Shown here: positions 1 to 5,660 of the stretch, in pieces | Numbering within the stretch: the stretch's first letter is position 1 | How the letters are laid out: every line of letters starts with the position of its first letter | Virus record (IMG/VR): IMGVR_UViG_3300032291_001106 | Span: 1 to 25,800 of that record | DNA: 25,800 nt | Direction: 5' to 3' (one strand) | DNA from: a virus | Position numbers and translations under genes: made by a program | The notes under the pieces: model-generated | What the model saw: only the letters and a program-made list of their open reading frames with translations | The model's database searches: none | Told to the model about the DNA's origin: nothing

Positions 1-609
1 CTTCCACGAATCAGAGTTCTTTTCAAATCCGCCTGGAGGTCCAAAGGCGAGGTGTAAGTCCTGATAACGAGGATGGGTGAGTCTGTTCTTAATGGAGAGC
101 AGGAACTTTTGCGCCATAGCCTGGGTTTTAGAAACAACCATTATGCGGATGTTAGGGTTCTGGCAAATCCGATACACGGCATAGTTGACTGTAATAGTCG
201 TTGACTTGGCGTGTTCTGGGGGAGTGTTTACAATGAGCAGGTCTTTATCGCCTGGCTCGTAAATGATAGAGGGGTGGACATCCGTAGGCACTCTGGATTC
301 CAATAAATCAATCCAATGGCGTTGATGTTCAAAAACTTGGACCCCAAGGTATTTTTCCGAAAAAATTTCAAAAGACGGGACTTCTTCGGTCGGACCGCCT
401 ATTTCTCCTCGTGCGGTCAGAGAGCGTAGTTTGTCTATACCTGCAGCAAACTCAGGGTCTGTCTTACGGTAATACTCGTAAGTCTTGACACTTCTCCCAA
501 CGGCATCCATGGCTCGTTGGACCGAGTAGCCTTGCATTAAAAAATCTATAATCTGCTTTTTTATGGCATCCGACTTATGGGATGCAGCAGTAACTCTTTT
601 TCTTTCCAT
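1..609 (-). CDS. terL: Terminase large subunit, N-terminal part (runs off the left edge)
   Basis: Reading leftward from an ATG at 609 the frame is open to the window edge (203 codons, no stop). The first ~60 residues are basic and helical (MERKRVTAASHKS...) and resemble a helix-turn-helix in which successive helices would recognise DNA. Around residue 125 is a Walker A-like motif of terminase ATPases (TPPEHAKSTT, matching the P-P-x-H-x-K-S/T form of many phage terminases), followed by a strand (IRIMVVSKTQ) typical of the RecA-like motor core. TerL packages DNA into the prohead: an ATPase motor plus a C-terminal nuclease, the latter outside the window. Only ATG609 is a good start; an in-frame stop lies eight codons upstream and the ribosome site is weak. 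It is transcribed away from the repeat-rich region to its right. Family assignment is secure; the fusion-like N-terminal HTH is inferred. Confidence 0.85.
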   Translation of the reverse strand, partial: MERKRVTAASHKSDAIKKQIIDFLMQGYSVQRAMDAVGRSVKTYEYYRKTDPEFAAGIDKLRSLTARGEIGGPTEEVPSFEIFSEKYLGVQVFEHQRHWIDLLESRVPTDVHPSIIYEPGDKDLLIVNTPPEHAKSTTITVNYAVYRICQNPNIRIMVVSKTQAMAQKFLLSIKNRLTHPRYQDLHLAFGPPGGFEKNSDSWK

Positions 610-657
610 AGGCGTAGTAGCAATGCGACCTTATGGAAGCATTGCAGTTTATCCTTT

Positions 658-798
658 CCTAACCGTAGGCTGTAGCCCTAAGGCGGAAGCCGTAGGTTAG
701 GGCAATTACTAGGGGGCAGCCTCTGGGCTGCCTATGAACTTTAGCGTAGGGCGACCATTGTTTTGCCCTACATATACTATTAGGTGTCCAAAGGACAC
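658..798 (-). promoter_or_regulatory. Structured leader ahead of the terminase gene
   Basis: Several hairpins are packed in the stretch upstream of terL. Stems seen are GTGTCC/GGACAC (784-789 with 793-798), GTAGGGC/GCCCTAC (746-752 with 765-771), GGCAGCC/GGCTGCC (715-721 with 726-732) and, nearest the gene, two mutually exclusive pairings: GCCCTAA/TTAGGGC (675-681 with 697-703) or CCTAACC/GGTTAGG (658-664 with 695-701). Alternative stems hint at a switching leader or an attenuator for the late genes; terminator and protein-binding functions are equally possible. No known riboswitch consensus was recognised. Confidence 0.4.
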
Positions 799-869
799 TT
801 ATTGGACACTTTATTTGTAACTTTTTTATTTCTTTTCTACTGACCGACAAAACCGCAGGTCAGAGCGTA

Positions 870-948
870 TTGACCCCAGGGCTATCAAAGTTATGTGGGT
901 AGATACACATACACACATACACACATATATTTAAAAACCTGGGGTCAA
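870..948. repeat. 11-bp inverted repeat around a CA-rich spacer
   Basis: TTGACCCCAGG at 870-880 is exactly complementary to CCTGGGGTCAA at 938-948. The 57-base spacer contains repeated ACACAT units and an AT-rich end (ATATATTTAAAA). A long perfect inverted repeat with an easily melted spacer suits a protein-binding or origin element. Function is inferred. Confidence 0.6.
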
Positions 949-1122
949 ACATTTTGCTTTGCAATGCTTTTGTTTAAACTGCTTGCTGATTCTGCACTGC
1001 TTGCTGGCAAAACTAGGGGCTGGCAGGGCTATGCGCTGGCTTGCTGCTGACTCGCTGCTCGTATCAATCTCGCCCCGACCTAGCAATCGCAGCAGCAGCG
1101 CTTGGCTTGGCTGGCTTGCTTG

Positions 1123-1158
1123 GGCATCTCACTATGTGAGACGGCATCTCACTATGTG
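1123..1158. repeat. Tandem 16-bp direct repeat
   Basis: GGCATCTCACTATGTG occurs at 1123-1138 and again at 1143-1158, a 20-base period. Each copy contains CTCACTATGTG, the first extending to the palindrome CTCAC-TAT-GTGAG. A near copy lies at 6452-6468, one base shorter, next to the convergent terminator. Binding sites for a regulator would look like this; no known operator was recognised. Confidence 0.6.
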
Positions 1159-1254
1159 GCAATGGCTCCACAATGCCCGAAATGCTACTCGCCAGTAATA
1201 CGCCAAAGTCAGTTGTTTAATATCACTTCAGCGCATCACAACATTTCAACATCG

Positions 1255-1404
1255 CTAAAACCAGTATAAATCAATGCTTTTAGAGTATTACTCGCCAGTA
1301 GCATTTTTATTTGCGCTTGCCACTGCATGACCAAATCGAGGTAATCGCATCAACATCAAATCGTTTAAACTGCTCTAAAGTCAGTATAAATCAATGGTTT
1401 TAGG
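1255..1404 (+). promoter_or_regulatory. Repeated promoter-like or iteron-like unit
   Basis: A unit of about 30 bases occurs at 1255-1284 and, exactly 120 bases later, at 1375-1404, with few mismatches. Its core is CAGTATAAATCAATG, bordered by CTAAA and TTTTAG arms that form a weak inverted repeat. TATAAA could serve as a -10 element for the rightward genes starting at 1486; in the second copy GTTTAA (1363) lies 16 bases upstream at the -35 position. Either tandem promoters or initiator-binding iterons are possible. Confidence 0.4.
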
Positions 1405-1485
1405 GGTGCTTGATTGTTTAAACTAAAAATGCAACAATTCTCTCAGTGGCTGCAACTGGTGCAGCCCGACTGGAAAGGAAAGACG

Positions 1486-2016
1486 ATGAGAAATCGTGAA
1501 CAATGGCTCGCAGCATTTGCAACTGCTGCTCGCCGACCAATCGCTTCAACAATCCAAGGAGGAGGCGAGGAGGAATCTGCAATCCGCCTATCTTGTGGCT
1601 TCCCTCCAAAAACTGGTCGCAAGGCTGCAACTGCTGCAATCGTGCCACCAACTGCATCTCAAGACTTCACCGCCGAGATTTTCGTGGCTCCAACCGTTGA
1701 CCAAGCAACCGAGGTTGCCAAGGCAATCATCCCGTTGCTTCGAGTGGCTCAAACTGGCAACTGGCGCTCCGCTGCTCCAAGCGTTGCTCAACCCTTGGCA
1801 GAATTGCCAAACTGGGCAATCTCAATTTTGGAATCTCTTGGCGAGTATCCACACGCCAAAATCGAAATCACCGCAGCACCAAAACAATCAACTCGTTTGA
1901 TTAAGGTTGCGTGTTTAAACGACAACTACATCGCCCGAATCTCTCGCTCAACGCTTGTGAATCTTGGCGCTCCAATCTGCCCAGCATGCAATCAATCCCT
2001 AGTGGAGGCAAACTAA
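1486..2016 (+). CDS. SprT-like protein with lost metallopeptidase motif
   Basis: 176 residues from ATG1486, chosen over an earlier in-frame ATG (1414) because GGAAAGGAAAG precedes it. The layout resembles phage SprT-like proteins: an N-terminal REQWL segment, IRLSCGFPPKTGRK (residues 33-45), EIFVAPTVD (64-72), LGEYPHAKI (118-126), KQSTRLIKVAC (133-143) and a C-terminal ICPAC (164-168). SprT-type proteins are zinc metallopeptidases with an HExxH motif, expected here near residues 78-90, but that stretch reads VAKAIIPLLRVAQTG and has no such motif. The expected first zinc-ribbon CxxC is also reduced to CLND, exactly where a GTTTAAAC palindrome lies. So the fold is recognised from family memory, but activity is probably lost or changed. 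Its stop overlaps the start of the amidoligase (TAATG), suggesting translational coupling. Confidence 0.55.
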   Translation: MRNREQWLAAFATAARRPIASTIQGGGEEESAIRLSCGFPPKTGRKAATAAIVPPTASQDFTAEIFVAPTVDQATEVAKAIIPLLRVAQTGNWRSAAPSVAQPLAELPNWAISILESLGEYPHAKIEITAAPKQSTRLIKVACLNDNYIARISRSTLVNLGAPICPACNQSLVEAN

Positions 2017-2765
2017 TGACTACCTTCGGACTGGAATTTGAAGTCGCAGGAATCTCAACATCGGCTGCATCCGCAGCCCTAAATCGTGGAGGCATCGAGT
2101 GCATCGAGCCACGCAGCCAGCACCAAACTCACGAGGCTTGGTCATCGGTTTATGACGGCAGCGTGCGAGGTGCCGAGGTTGTATCTCCAATCCTCGACCC
2201 AATCCGTTTAAACGAGGCTTCAACCGTTGCCCGCCTGCTTCTTGGAGCAGGTGGCAAGGTTGACCGCACAACTGGCTTCCATGTCCACATCGGCGCTCAA
2301 GGCTTGAGCCACGACAACATCGCCAACTGGTATCTCAACTGGAATCTAGTTCACAACACAATCGGCGTGCTTGTTGCTCCAAGCCGTTTAAACAACTCTT
2401 ACTGCAAGGCAGTATCTGCCGAGCGTGCCGAGACTAACGCCGAGCGAATCCGCAACGGCAACATCTCCGACATCAACAACGACCGCTACCAGTCTTTCAA
2501 TCTGCAAGCGTTCGACCGCCATGGCACCCTCGAAATCCGACTACACCAAGGCACACTTAACGGAGCCAAAGCGGTGGCGTGGGCAAAGTTCATTGATGCG
2601 TTTAAACAACTCAGTGAATCCCAAATCTTAACCGCCGACACATTGGGCACTGGCACTGAATTGCAAAAGTGCAACAACCTGCTGAGCCTGCTGGTAATCC
2701 AATCGAATCTCGACCTTAAGACCGCCGAGTATCTCAAAGACCGAGCAGCAAGCCTTAACGGGTAA
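2016..2765 (+). CDS. Amidoligase (glutamine-synthetase-fold COOH-NH2 ligase)
   Basis: 249 residues; ATG2016 sits in a TAATG overlap behind GTGGAGG, while the longer in-frame extension has no such site. Motifs match the putative amidoligase family (Amidoligase_2): GLEFEV (residues 5-10), DGS plus EVVSP (47-58), GFHVHIG (87-93), RYQSFN (157-162) and TLEIRLHQGT (171-180). These provide the acidic and histidine ligands of the ATP/metal site in the glutamine-synthetase-like fold. Such enzymes form amide bonds between a carboxylate and an amine using ATP; comparative genomics (Iyer, Aravind and colleagues) paired them with class II glutamine amidotransferases in phages, as here at 3380-4207. The substrate is unknown: peptide, cell-wall or small-molecule modification are all possible. 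Three GTTTAAAC palindromes lie inside, read as RLN, RLN and FK. Confidence 0.85.
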   Translation: MTTFGLEFEVAGISTSAASAALNRGGIECIEPRSQHQTHEAWSSVYDGSVRGAEVVSPILDPIRLNEASTVARLLLGAGGKVDRTTGFHVHIGAQGLSHDNIANWYLNWNLVHNTIGVLVAPSRLNNSYCKAVSAERAETNAERIRNGNISDINNDRYQSFNLQAFDRHGTLEIRLHQGTLNGAKAVAWAKFIDAFKQLSESQILTADTLGTGTELQKCNNLLSLLVIQSNLDLKTAEYLKDRAASLNG

Positions 2766-2775
2766 GCAGCAGGCA

Positions 2776-2820
2776 GCCTGCCCCTAGTGGGTAAGCGAGG
2801 GTGCAATCCCCTCGGCAGGC
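2776..2820 (+). ncRNA. tRNA acceptor/T-arm-like minihelix
   Basis: GCCTGCC (2776-2782) pairs perfectly with GGCAGGC (2814-2820) as a 7-bp stem. Immediately inside the 3' strand, with no gap, a 5-bp stem GAGGG/CCCTC (2797-2801 with 2809-2813) closes a 7-base loop TGCAATC. That is the exact geometry of a tRNA acceptor stem stacked on a T arm, with loop T54, C56, A57 and A58 in place but G instead of T at position 55. The 14 bases between (2783-2796) are too few for D and anticodon arms, and no CCA is encoded. It may be a tRNA relic, a tRNA mimic or a coincidental intergenic hairpin; its position between the amidoligase and amidotransferase genes is suggestive only. Confidence 0.4.
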
Positions 2821-2823
2821 ACT

Positions 2824-2850
2824 AACGGATAGCAAAGGTTGCTAACCGTT
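2824..2850 (+). promoter_or_regulatory. Hairpin just upstream of a ribosome site
   Basis: AACGG-A-TAGCAA / TTGCTA-A-CCGTT forms an 11-bp stem with one A/A mismatch and a three-base loop AGG. It ends in a GTTTAAAC palindrome and lies directly before the AAAGGAG site of the gene at 2871. It could set translation or processing of the downstream genes; it lacks the T-run of an intrinsic terminator. Confidence 0.45.
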
Positions 2851-2870
2851 TAAACAAAGGAGACTGGAGC

Positions 2871-3044
2871 ATGGCAACTTATCGAGTGCAGCGTAAAGCA
2901 ACAACTTGGTATGAAGTAAAGGTCGAGGCATCAAGCGAAGCCGAAGCCTTGCAATTAGGGCTGGCTGACTTAAATGCTGGACATGGATACGAAGCGAACG
3001 ATAGTTTAGAATTCCAAGATGATAACTGGGTAGGGGAGGTTTAA
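2871..3044 (+). CDS. Small protein resembling DpnD/PcfM-like domains
   Basis: 57 residues (MATYRVQRKA...) preceded by AAAGGAGACTGGAGC, a good ribosome site. The pattern of a short strand, then YEVKVEASSEAEALQLG, then an acidic tail recalls the small DpnD/PcfM-like domain found in phage and plasmid accessory genes, but the match is only by pattern and no function follows from it. The stop codon TAA is part of a GTTTAAAC palindrome, and the next gene starts three bases after it. Confidence 0.6.
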   Translation: MATYRVQRKATTWYEVKVEASSEAEALQLGLADLNAGHGYEANDSLEFQDDNWVGEV

Positions 3045-3046
3045 AC

Positions 3047-3202
3047 ATGAACGCATTGCCTTGGTGGTTAACTTGGTTCGATGGTCGAGCATTGTTATTG
3101 CTAATGCTAACTATCGGAGCATGGACTTACTATTGTTTAAACGATGATGATGAATCTTCAATCGCTCTTGAGGAATCATTGGATGAATACGATGAAAGAT
3201 AA
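3047..3202 (+). CDS. Small single-pass membrane protein
   Basis: 51 residues: a tryptophan-rich start (MNALPWWLTW), one hydrophobic segment at about residues 15-29 and an acidic C-terminal tail (DDDESS...LDEYDER). It has the look of a membrane anchor with a cytoplasmic acidic tail. The start follows GTTTAAAC directly, with GGGGAGG ten bases upstream as ribosome site inside the previous gene. Function is not recognised. Confidence 0.6.
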   Translation: MNALPWWLTWFDGRALLLLMLTIGAWTYYCLNDDDESSIALEESLDEYDER

Positions 3203-3353
3203 CGAAATGTTATACATCATTGAAGGCGTGGACTTGTATGGTCGGCGCTTCAACAGTGTATACAACAAAGAGGATGCCGATTACCTATTGGCAACCGACC
3301 GTTTAAACAGGCTGGTAAAAGTTATCAGCCCATGTGATACACTTAACTCATAA
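3183..3353 (+). CDS. Small hypothetical protein
   Basis: 56 residues beginning MNTMKDNEM; ATG3183 is preferred because GAGGAA lies seven bases upstream, but ATG3192 is also possible. It overlaps the membrane protein gene by 20 bases. Predicted strand-rich and charged (IIEGVDLYGRRFNSVYNKEDADYLL), with no recognised domain. A GTTTAAAC copy near the C-terminus encodes RLN. Confidence 0.55.
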   Translation: MNTMKDNEMLYIIEGVDLYGRRFNSVYNKEDADYLLATDRLNRLVKVISPCDTLNS

Positions 3354-3379
3354 CAACTAGCAGACTGGAGAAATAAATT

Positions 3380-4207
3380 ATGTGTGGAATCGCAGGCTTC
3401 TGCCTCAACCCAAAGCACAATCAGAATCAAACAGACCTCGCAGCACAGATGCTGATGGACATTGAACATCGTGGCTATCACGCAACTGGTGCAGCATGGA
3501 TTAACCCAGCCTCAGGCAATCGTGTAATCACGAAAGCGCCAGTGGCTGCAACAAAGTTCCTAACAACAGATGCAGGCAAGCGCCTATGTTTAAACGCACA
3601 GACCGCCATCTTGCACACTCGTTGGGCAACTCAAGGTCAGCCAAGCAACAACAACAACAACCATCCAATCCCTCGTGGCAAGATTGTGTTGACACACAAC
3701 GGACACATCTCCAACGATGACTCGTTGTTTAAACAACTCAAGGTCAAGCGACATGGACAGGTGGACAGCGAAGCAGTCGCAGCACTGATTGCATTTACAT
3801 CAGCGCCCATTGCCGAGGTGTTGTCTCGTGTGCAAGGCACCGCAGCACTGGCTTGGATTGAGCAGGGCAAGGGCAACACATTGCACTTGGCTCGTGTCAA
3901 CTCCTCACCTTTATGGATTGGGCAAACCAAATCAGGTTCGCTTGTTTACGGCTCAACTCAGGAGACAATCAACAACGCAGCCGTAATGCTGGACTCAGAC
4001 CTTGATTGGGAATACACCGCATCAGAGGGTGAATACTTCAAGGTTAAGAACGGCAAGATTGTGGAGCATCAAAACTTCACACCGTTTAAACAAATGTATA
4101 CAAATCACTGGCGCAGTTATGCAATGGACAATGGCAAACCAACCAAGCGCCACCGCAATGATTGGGTTGATGCATACTGGGCAGGCGAAGATACGCTCGA
4201 CTTCTAA
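3380..4207 (+). CDS. Class II glutamine amidotransferase (GATase-II)
   Basis: 275 residues. Cys2 after the initiator Met (MCGIAGF) is the Ntn nucleophile of class II glutaminases. Other family signatures are HRGYHATG (residues 30-37), HTRWATQG (79-86), LTHNGHISN (104-112) and DSEA near 125, equivalent to the glutamine-binding and oxyanion-hole segments of the GlmS and PurF glutaminase domains. There is no sugar-isomerase or phosphoribosyltransferase domain; the protein ends about 60 residues after the glutaminase core with a basic tail. It would free ammonia from glutamine for a partner enzyme, most plausibly the amidoligase at 2016-2765, in the cytoplasm. The gene is followed by a strong terminator, so amidoligase and GATase close the same transcription unit. 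Three GTTTAAAC copies lie inside (CLN, FK, FK). Confidence 0.9.
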   Translation: MCGIAGFCLNPKHNQNQTDLAAQMLMDIEHRGYHATGAAWINPASGNRVITKAPVAATKFLTTDAGKRLCLNAQTAILHTRWATQGQPSNNNNNHPIPRGKIVLTHNGHISNDDSLFKQLKVKRHGQVDSEAVAALIAFTSAPIAEVLSRVQGTAALAWIEQGKGNTLHLARVNSSPLWIGQTKSGSLVYGSTQETINNAAVMLDSDLDWEYTASEGEYFKVKNGKIVEHQNFTPFKQMYTNHWRSYAMDNGKPTKRHRNDWVDAYWAGEDTLDF

Positions 4208-4222
4208 TCTCAATTAAAGATT

Positions 4223-4249
4223 GCCCCGCTTCGGCGGGGCTTTCTTTTT
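4223..4249 (+). terminator. Rho-independent terminator
   Basis: GCCCCGC-TTCG-GCGGGGC (4223-4240), a 7-bp GC-only stem with a UUCG tetraloop, followed by TTTCTTTTT. It ends the transcription unit holding the amidoligase and glutaminase genes. Confidence 0.9.
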
Positions 4250-4520
4250 GCCTGGAATCTGGTGATGTTGATGCGTTTAAACAGTAGATGATTAGCACTC
4301 TACCTGGGGGACTGCTAATTGTCAAGCGTTTAAACAGTAGACTTGACATGTCTGGTAAGATTAGTTTTATCAACCACGAGGTTGATAAAACCTAAAAGAT
4401 ACACAGTATTGTTTAAACAAAAAAACTTTTTTATTTCTGGCTACAAATCCTTGACTTATACATAACGAACTGGAATCCTAAGACATGTAGCAACTGGGCT
4501 ACACAGAACAAAGGACTGGT
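4250..4520 (+). promoter_or_regulatory. Intergenic control region with repeats and hairpins
   Basis: About 270 bases without a gene. The 16-mer GCGTTTAAACAGTAGA occurs twice, at 4274-4289 and 4327-4342. ATTAGCA/TGCTAAT (4291-4297 with 4313-4319) and TGTCAAG/CTTGACA (4320-4326 with 4342-4348) are inverted repeats, the second enclosing a GTTTAAAC. TTTTATCAAC-CACGAG-GTTGATAAAA (4365-4390) is a perfect 10-bp hairpin. A third palindrome is at 4411. TTGACA (4343-4348) and TTGACT (about 4452) could be -35 boxes for the genes from 4521; no good -10 decides between them. Confidence 0.5.
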
Positions 4521-4682
4521 ATGTATCTAGGAACAGGCGACATCATCGCCACAATTATCGCCCTATTGGGTGCGCTCACAGTAATGGGCTATGCAATTAA
4601 AGAGAACATCAGACTAAACGATGAAAACGCATGGCTACGCCAACGCAATCAACAACTCAAGAAACTGGTGAGCCATGAGTAA
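4521..4682 (+). CDS. Small membrane-anchored coiled-coil protein
   Basis: 53 residues: one membrane segment (about 8-24, DIIATIIALLGALTVMGYA) followed by a polar, Asn/Gln/Arg-rich helix (NAWLRQRNQQLKKL) with leucine spacing suited to a short coiled coil. AAAGGACTGGT precedes ATG4521. The end overlaps the next gene (ATGAGTAA). Function is not recognised; membrane anchoring near a lysis-type transglycosylase gene is noted only as context. Confidence 0.6.
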   Translation: MYLGTGDIIATIIALLGALTVMGYAIKENIRLNDENAWLRQRNQQLKKLVSHE

Positions 4683-4929
4683 ACAAACAACTTACGAGGG
4701 CTGGAAAAACTACGACACATGGAACATTGCGTTGTGGATTCAGAACGACTACGCCCTATACCTAAGCGCCTGCCTATTCATCAAGGGATACCAAGGTGCC
4801 AAGCCTTATCGTGATTGGATAAAGGTCGCTGGACTTGAAGGTAAGTCAACCCTTGACGGGTGTAAGTATGACTCAAGCAGCCTTGCTTATGGAGAACTAA
4901 ACGAGATGATGAAGGGGCTGGTGAACTAA
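4675..4929 (+). CDS. Conserved small phage protein with GWxNYxTWN motif
   Basis: 84 residues beginning MSKQTTYEGWKNYDTWNIALW. The tryptophan/tyrosine-rich N-terminus (GWKNYDTWNIALWIQND, residues 9-25) is a recurrent signature of small phage and plasmid proteins of unknown function. The overlap with the upstream gene (ATGAGTAA) and the shared A of TAATG downstream indicate translational coupling. No catalytic motif is visible. Confidence 0.7.
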   Translation: MSKQTTYEGWKNYDTWNIALWIQNDYALYLSACLFIKGYQGAKPYRDWIKVAGLEGKSTLDGCKYDSSSLAYGELNEMMKGLVN

Positions 4930-5129
4930 TGAGTATCTCAAGCAACATGTATGCACGAGCAAAGTATGAAGCAGTAGAGGAACTAATCTCTAATCACACT
5001 GCTGAATACGAAGCAATGTTAAAGGCAGCAAAGTTAAGATACGGAATCACACCTCGTTTAAACAAGGCTGAACGCATAGCCATGCTTGAACGAACAATCG
5101 CTGACTTAAAAGGTGAAACCAATGGCTAA
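4929..5129 (+). CDS. Small helical hypothetical protein
   Basis: 66 residues, mostly charged helix (ARAKYEAVEELISNHTAEYEAMLKAAKL...RIAMLERTIADL), likely a helical hairpin or coiled coil. Starts in a TAATG overlap with the preceding gene and ends inside the next one. A GTTTAAAC copy encodes RLN in the middle. No recognised family. Confidence 0.6.
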   Translation: MSISSNMYARAKYEAVEELISNHTAEYEAMLKAAKLRYGITPRLNKAERIAMLERTIADLKGETNG

Positions 5130-5298
5130 CCTTATATGGCGTTGCGAAATTACAGAGGATATGGTGGCGCATTTAGATAGTGATAAGCGTAAATCATTTC
5201 TTAATAAAATTACCGAGGAAATAAATAAACTCGGCGAACTCTATAAGGTAGGCAGAGAATACGAGAACGGCAAACTAAAAGAAGGGTGGCATAACTAA
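5122..5298 (+). CDS. Small hypothetical protein
   Basis: 58 residues, start MANLIWRCEITEDM. ATG5122 is chosen over ATG5113 because AAAGGTG lies seven bases upstream and gives an eight-base overlap with the previous gene. Charged, helical, no recognised domain. Ends by sharing an A with the next start (TAATGG). Confidence 0.6.
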   Translation: MANLIWRCEITEDMVAHLDSDKRKSFLNKITEEINKLGELYKVGREYENGKLKEGWHN

Positions 5299-5660
5299 TG
5301 GCTAAAGGCGTGGTGCTATACACAGATGGAACATACGAGGAGAAGGTGTTTAAACAACTCTCCGACATGCAAGCAGCAGTGGATGGACTCATCGAACCCA
5401 TCGGGATGCATGACTTTTATGGTGCAGGAGTGTGCCAAGGTTATGTAAATGAGGAGGGATTACTTAAGCAACTATCACTCAACTCAGTAGCGAGCGCCTT
5501 ATCTTTCATGTTCGGCAACTCACCTACGATTGTGGGCAACATGATTGTTGTTGGTCTAACAGATAGCCATGGTAATGACACCGACATACCTCAAGACATC
5601 TTGACTTTCATCAGTCGAGTGTGTGGAAACCGTGCAAAACTGGAGGCTGAGTATGTTTAA
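5298..5660 (+). CDS. DUF3846-like protein
   Basis: 120 residues. The pattern of DUF3846 is visible: an early VLYTDGTYEEKVF strand pair, a central YVNEEGLLKQLSLNSVASALS, and NMIVVGLTDSHGN near residues 82-95. The family is widespread in plasmids, phages and conjugative elements next to DNA-metabolism or anti-restriction-type genes; its role is unknown. Its stop codon TAA lies in a GTTTAAAC palindrome that also overlaps the ATG of the following gene; a second copy inside encodes FK. Confidence 0.65.
   Translation: MAKGVVLYTDGTYEEKVFKQLSDMQAAVDGLIEPIGMHDFYGAGVCQGYVNEEGLLKQLSLNSVASALSFMFGNSPTIVGNMIVVGLTDSHGNDTDIPQDILTFISRVCGNRAKLEAEYV

Larger units (their letters stand above)
610..1485. other. 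Long non-coding, repeat-rich region between divergent gene blocks
   Basis: No convincing gene is found in these 876 bases: open frames are short, lack ribosome sites and have odd composition. The stretch lies between the leftward terminase and the rightward gene block, so it must hold promoters for both. It contains a series of hairpins (658-798), an 11-bp inverted repeat around a CA-rich spacer (870-948), four copies of GCTTGCT (981, 999, 1039, 1114), a 16-bp tandem repeat (1123-1158), a repeated 12-mer TACTCGCCAGTA (1186 and 1289), a longer repeated unit (1255 and 1375) and three GTTTAAAC palindromes (972, 1363, 1416). This density of iterated short repeats resembles a replication origin and control region, but no known initiator-binding consensus is recognised, so the role is inferred. 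Confidence 0.6.

Noticed and set aside
659-850. A 63-codon minus-strand frame before the terminase
   Set aside because: It starts at a TTG without a ribosome site and lies across the hairpins of the leader region.
959-1198. A 79-codon open frame in the non-coding region
   Set aside because: Composition is unlike a protein (Leu/Trp/Ser-rich), there is no ribosome site, and it runs through direct repeats.
1363-1390. GTTTAA as a -35 box of stress sigma factors (SigB/SigF type)
   Set aside because: GTTT(AA) is the -35 element of that class, but none of the GTTTAAAC copies I inspected in intergenic DNA has a GGGTA -10 at the right distance, and most copies are inside genes.
1123-1404. A CRISPR array
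   Set aside because: Repeats differ from each other, occur only twice each and have no regular spacers; no cas operon is present (the Cas4-like nuclease is a phage replication-module enzyme).
2776-2820. A complete tRNA gene
   Set aside because: Only acceptor and T-arm-like stems are present; the 14 bases between leave no room for D and anticodon arms.
3637-3930. Open frame antisense to the glutamine amidotransferase
   Set aside because: It is a shadow frame of a well-supported gene, with no start signal and no protein-like pattern.
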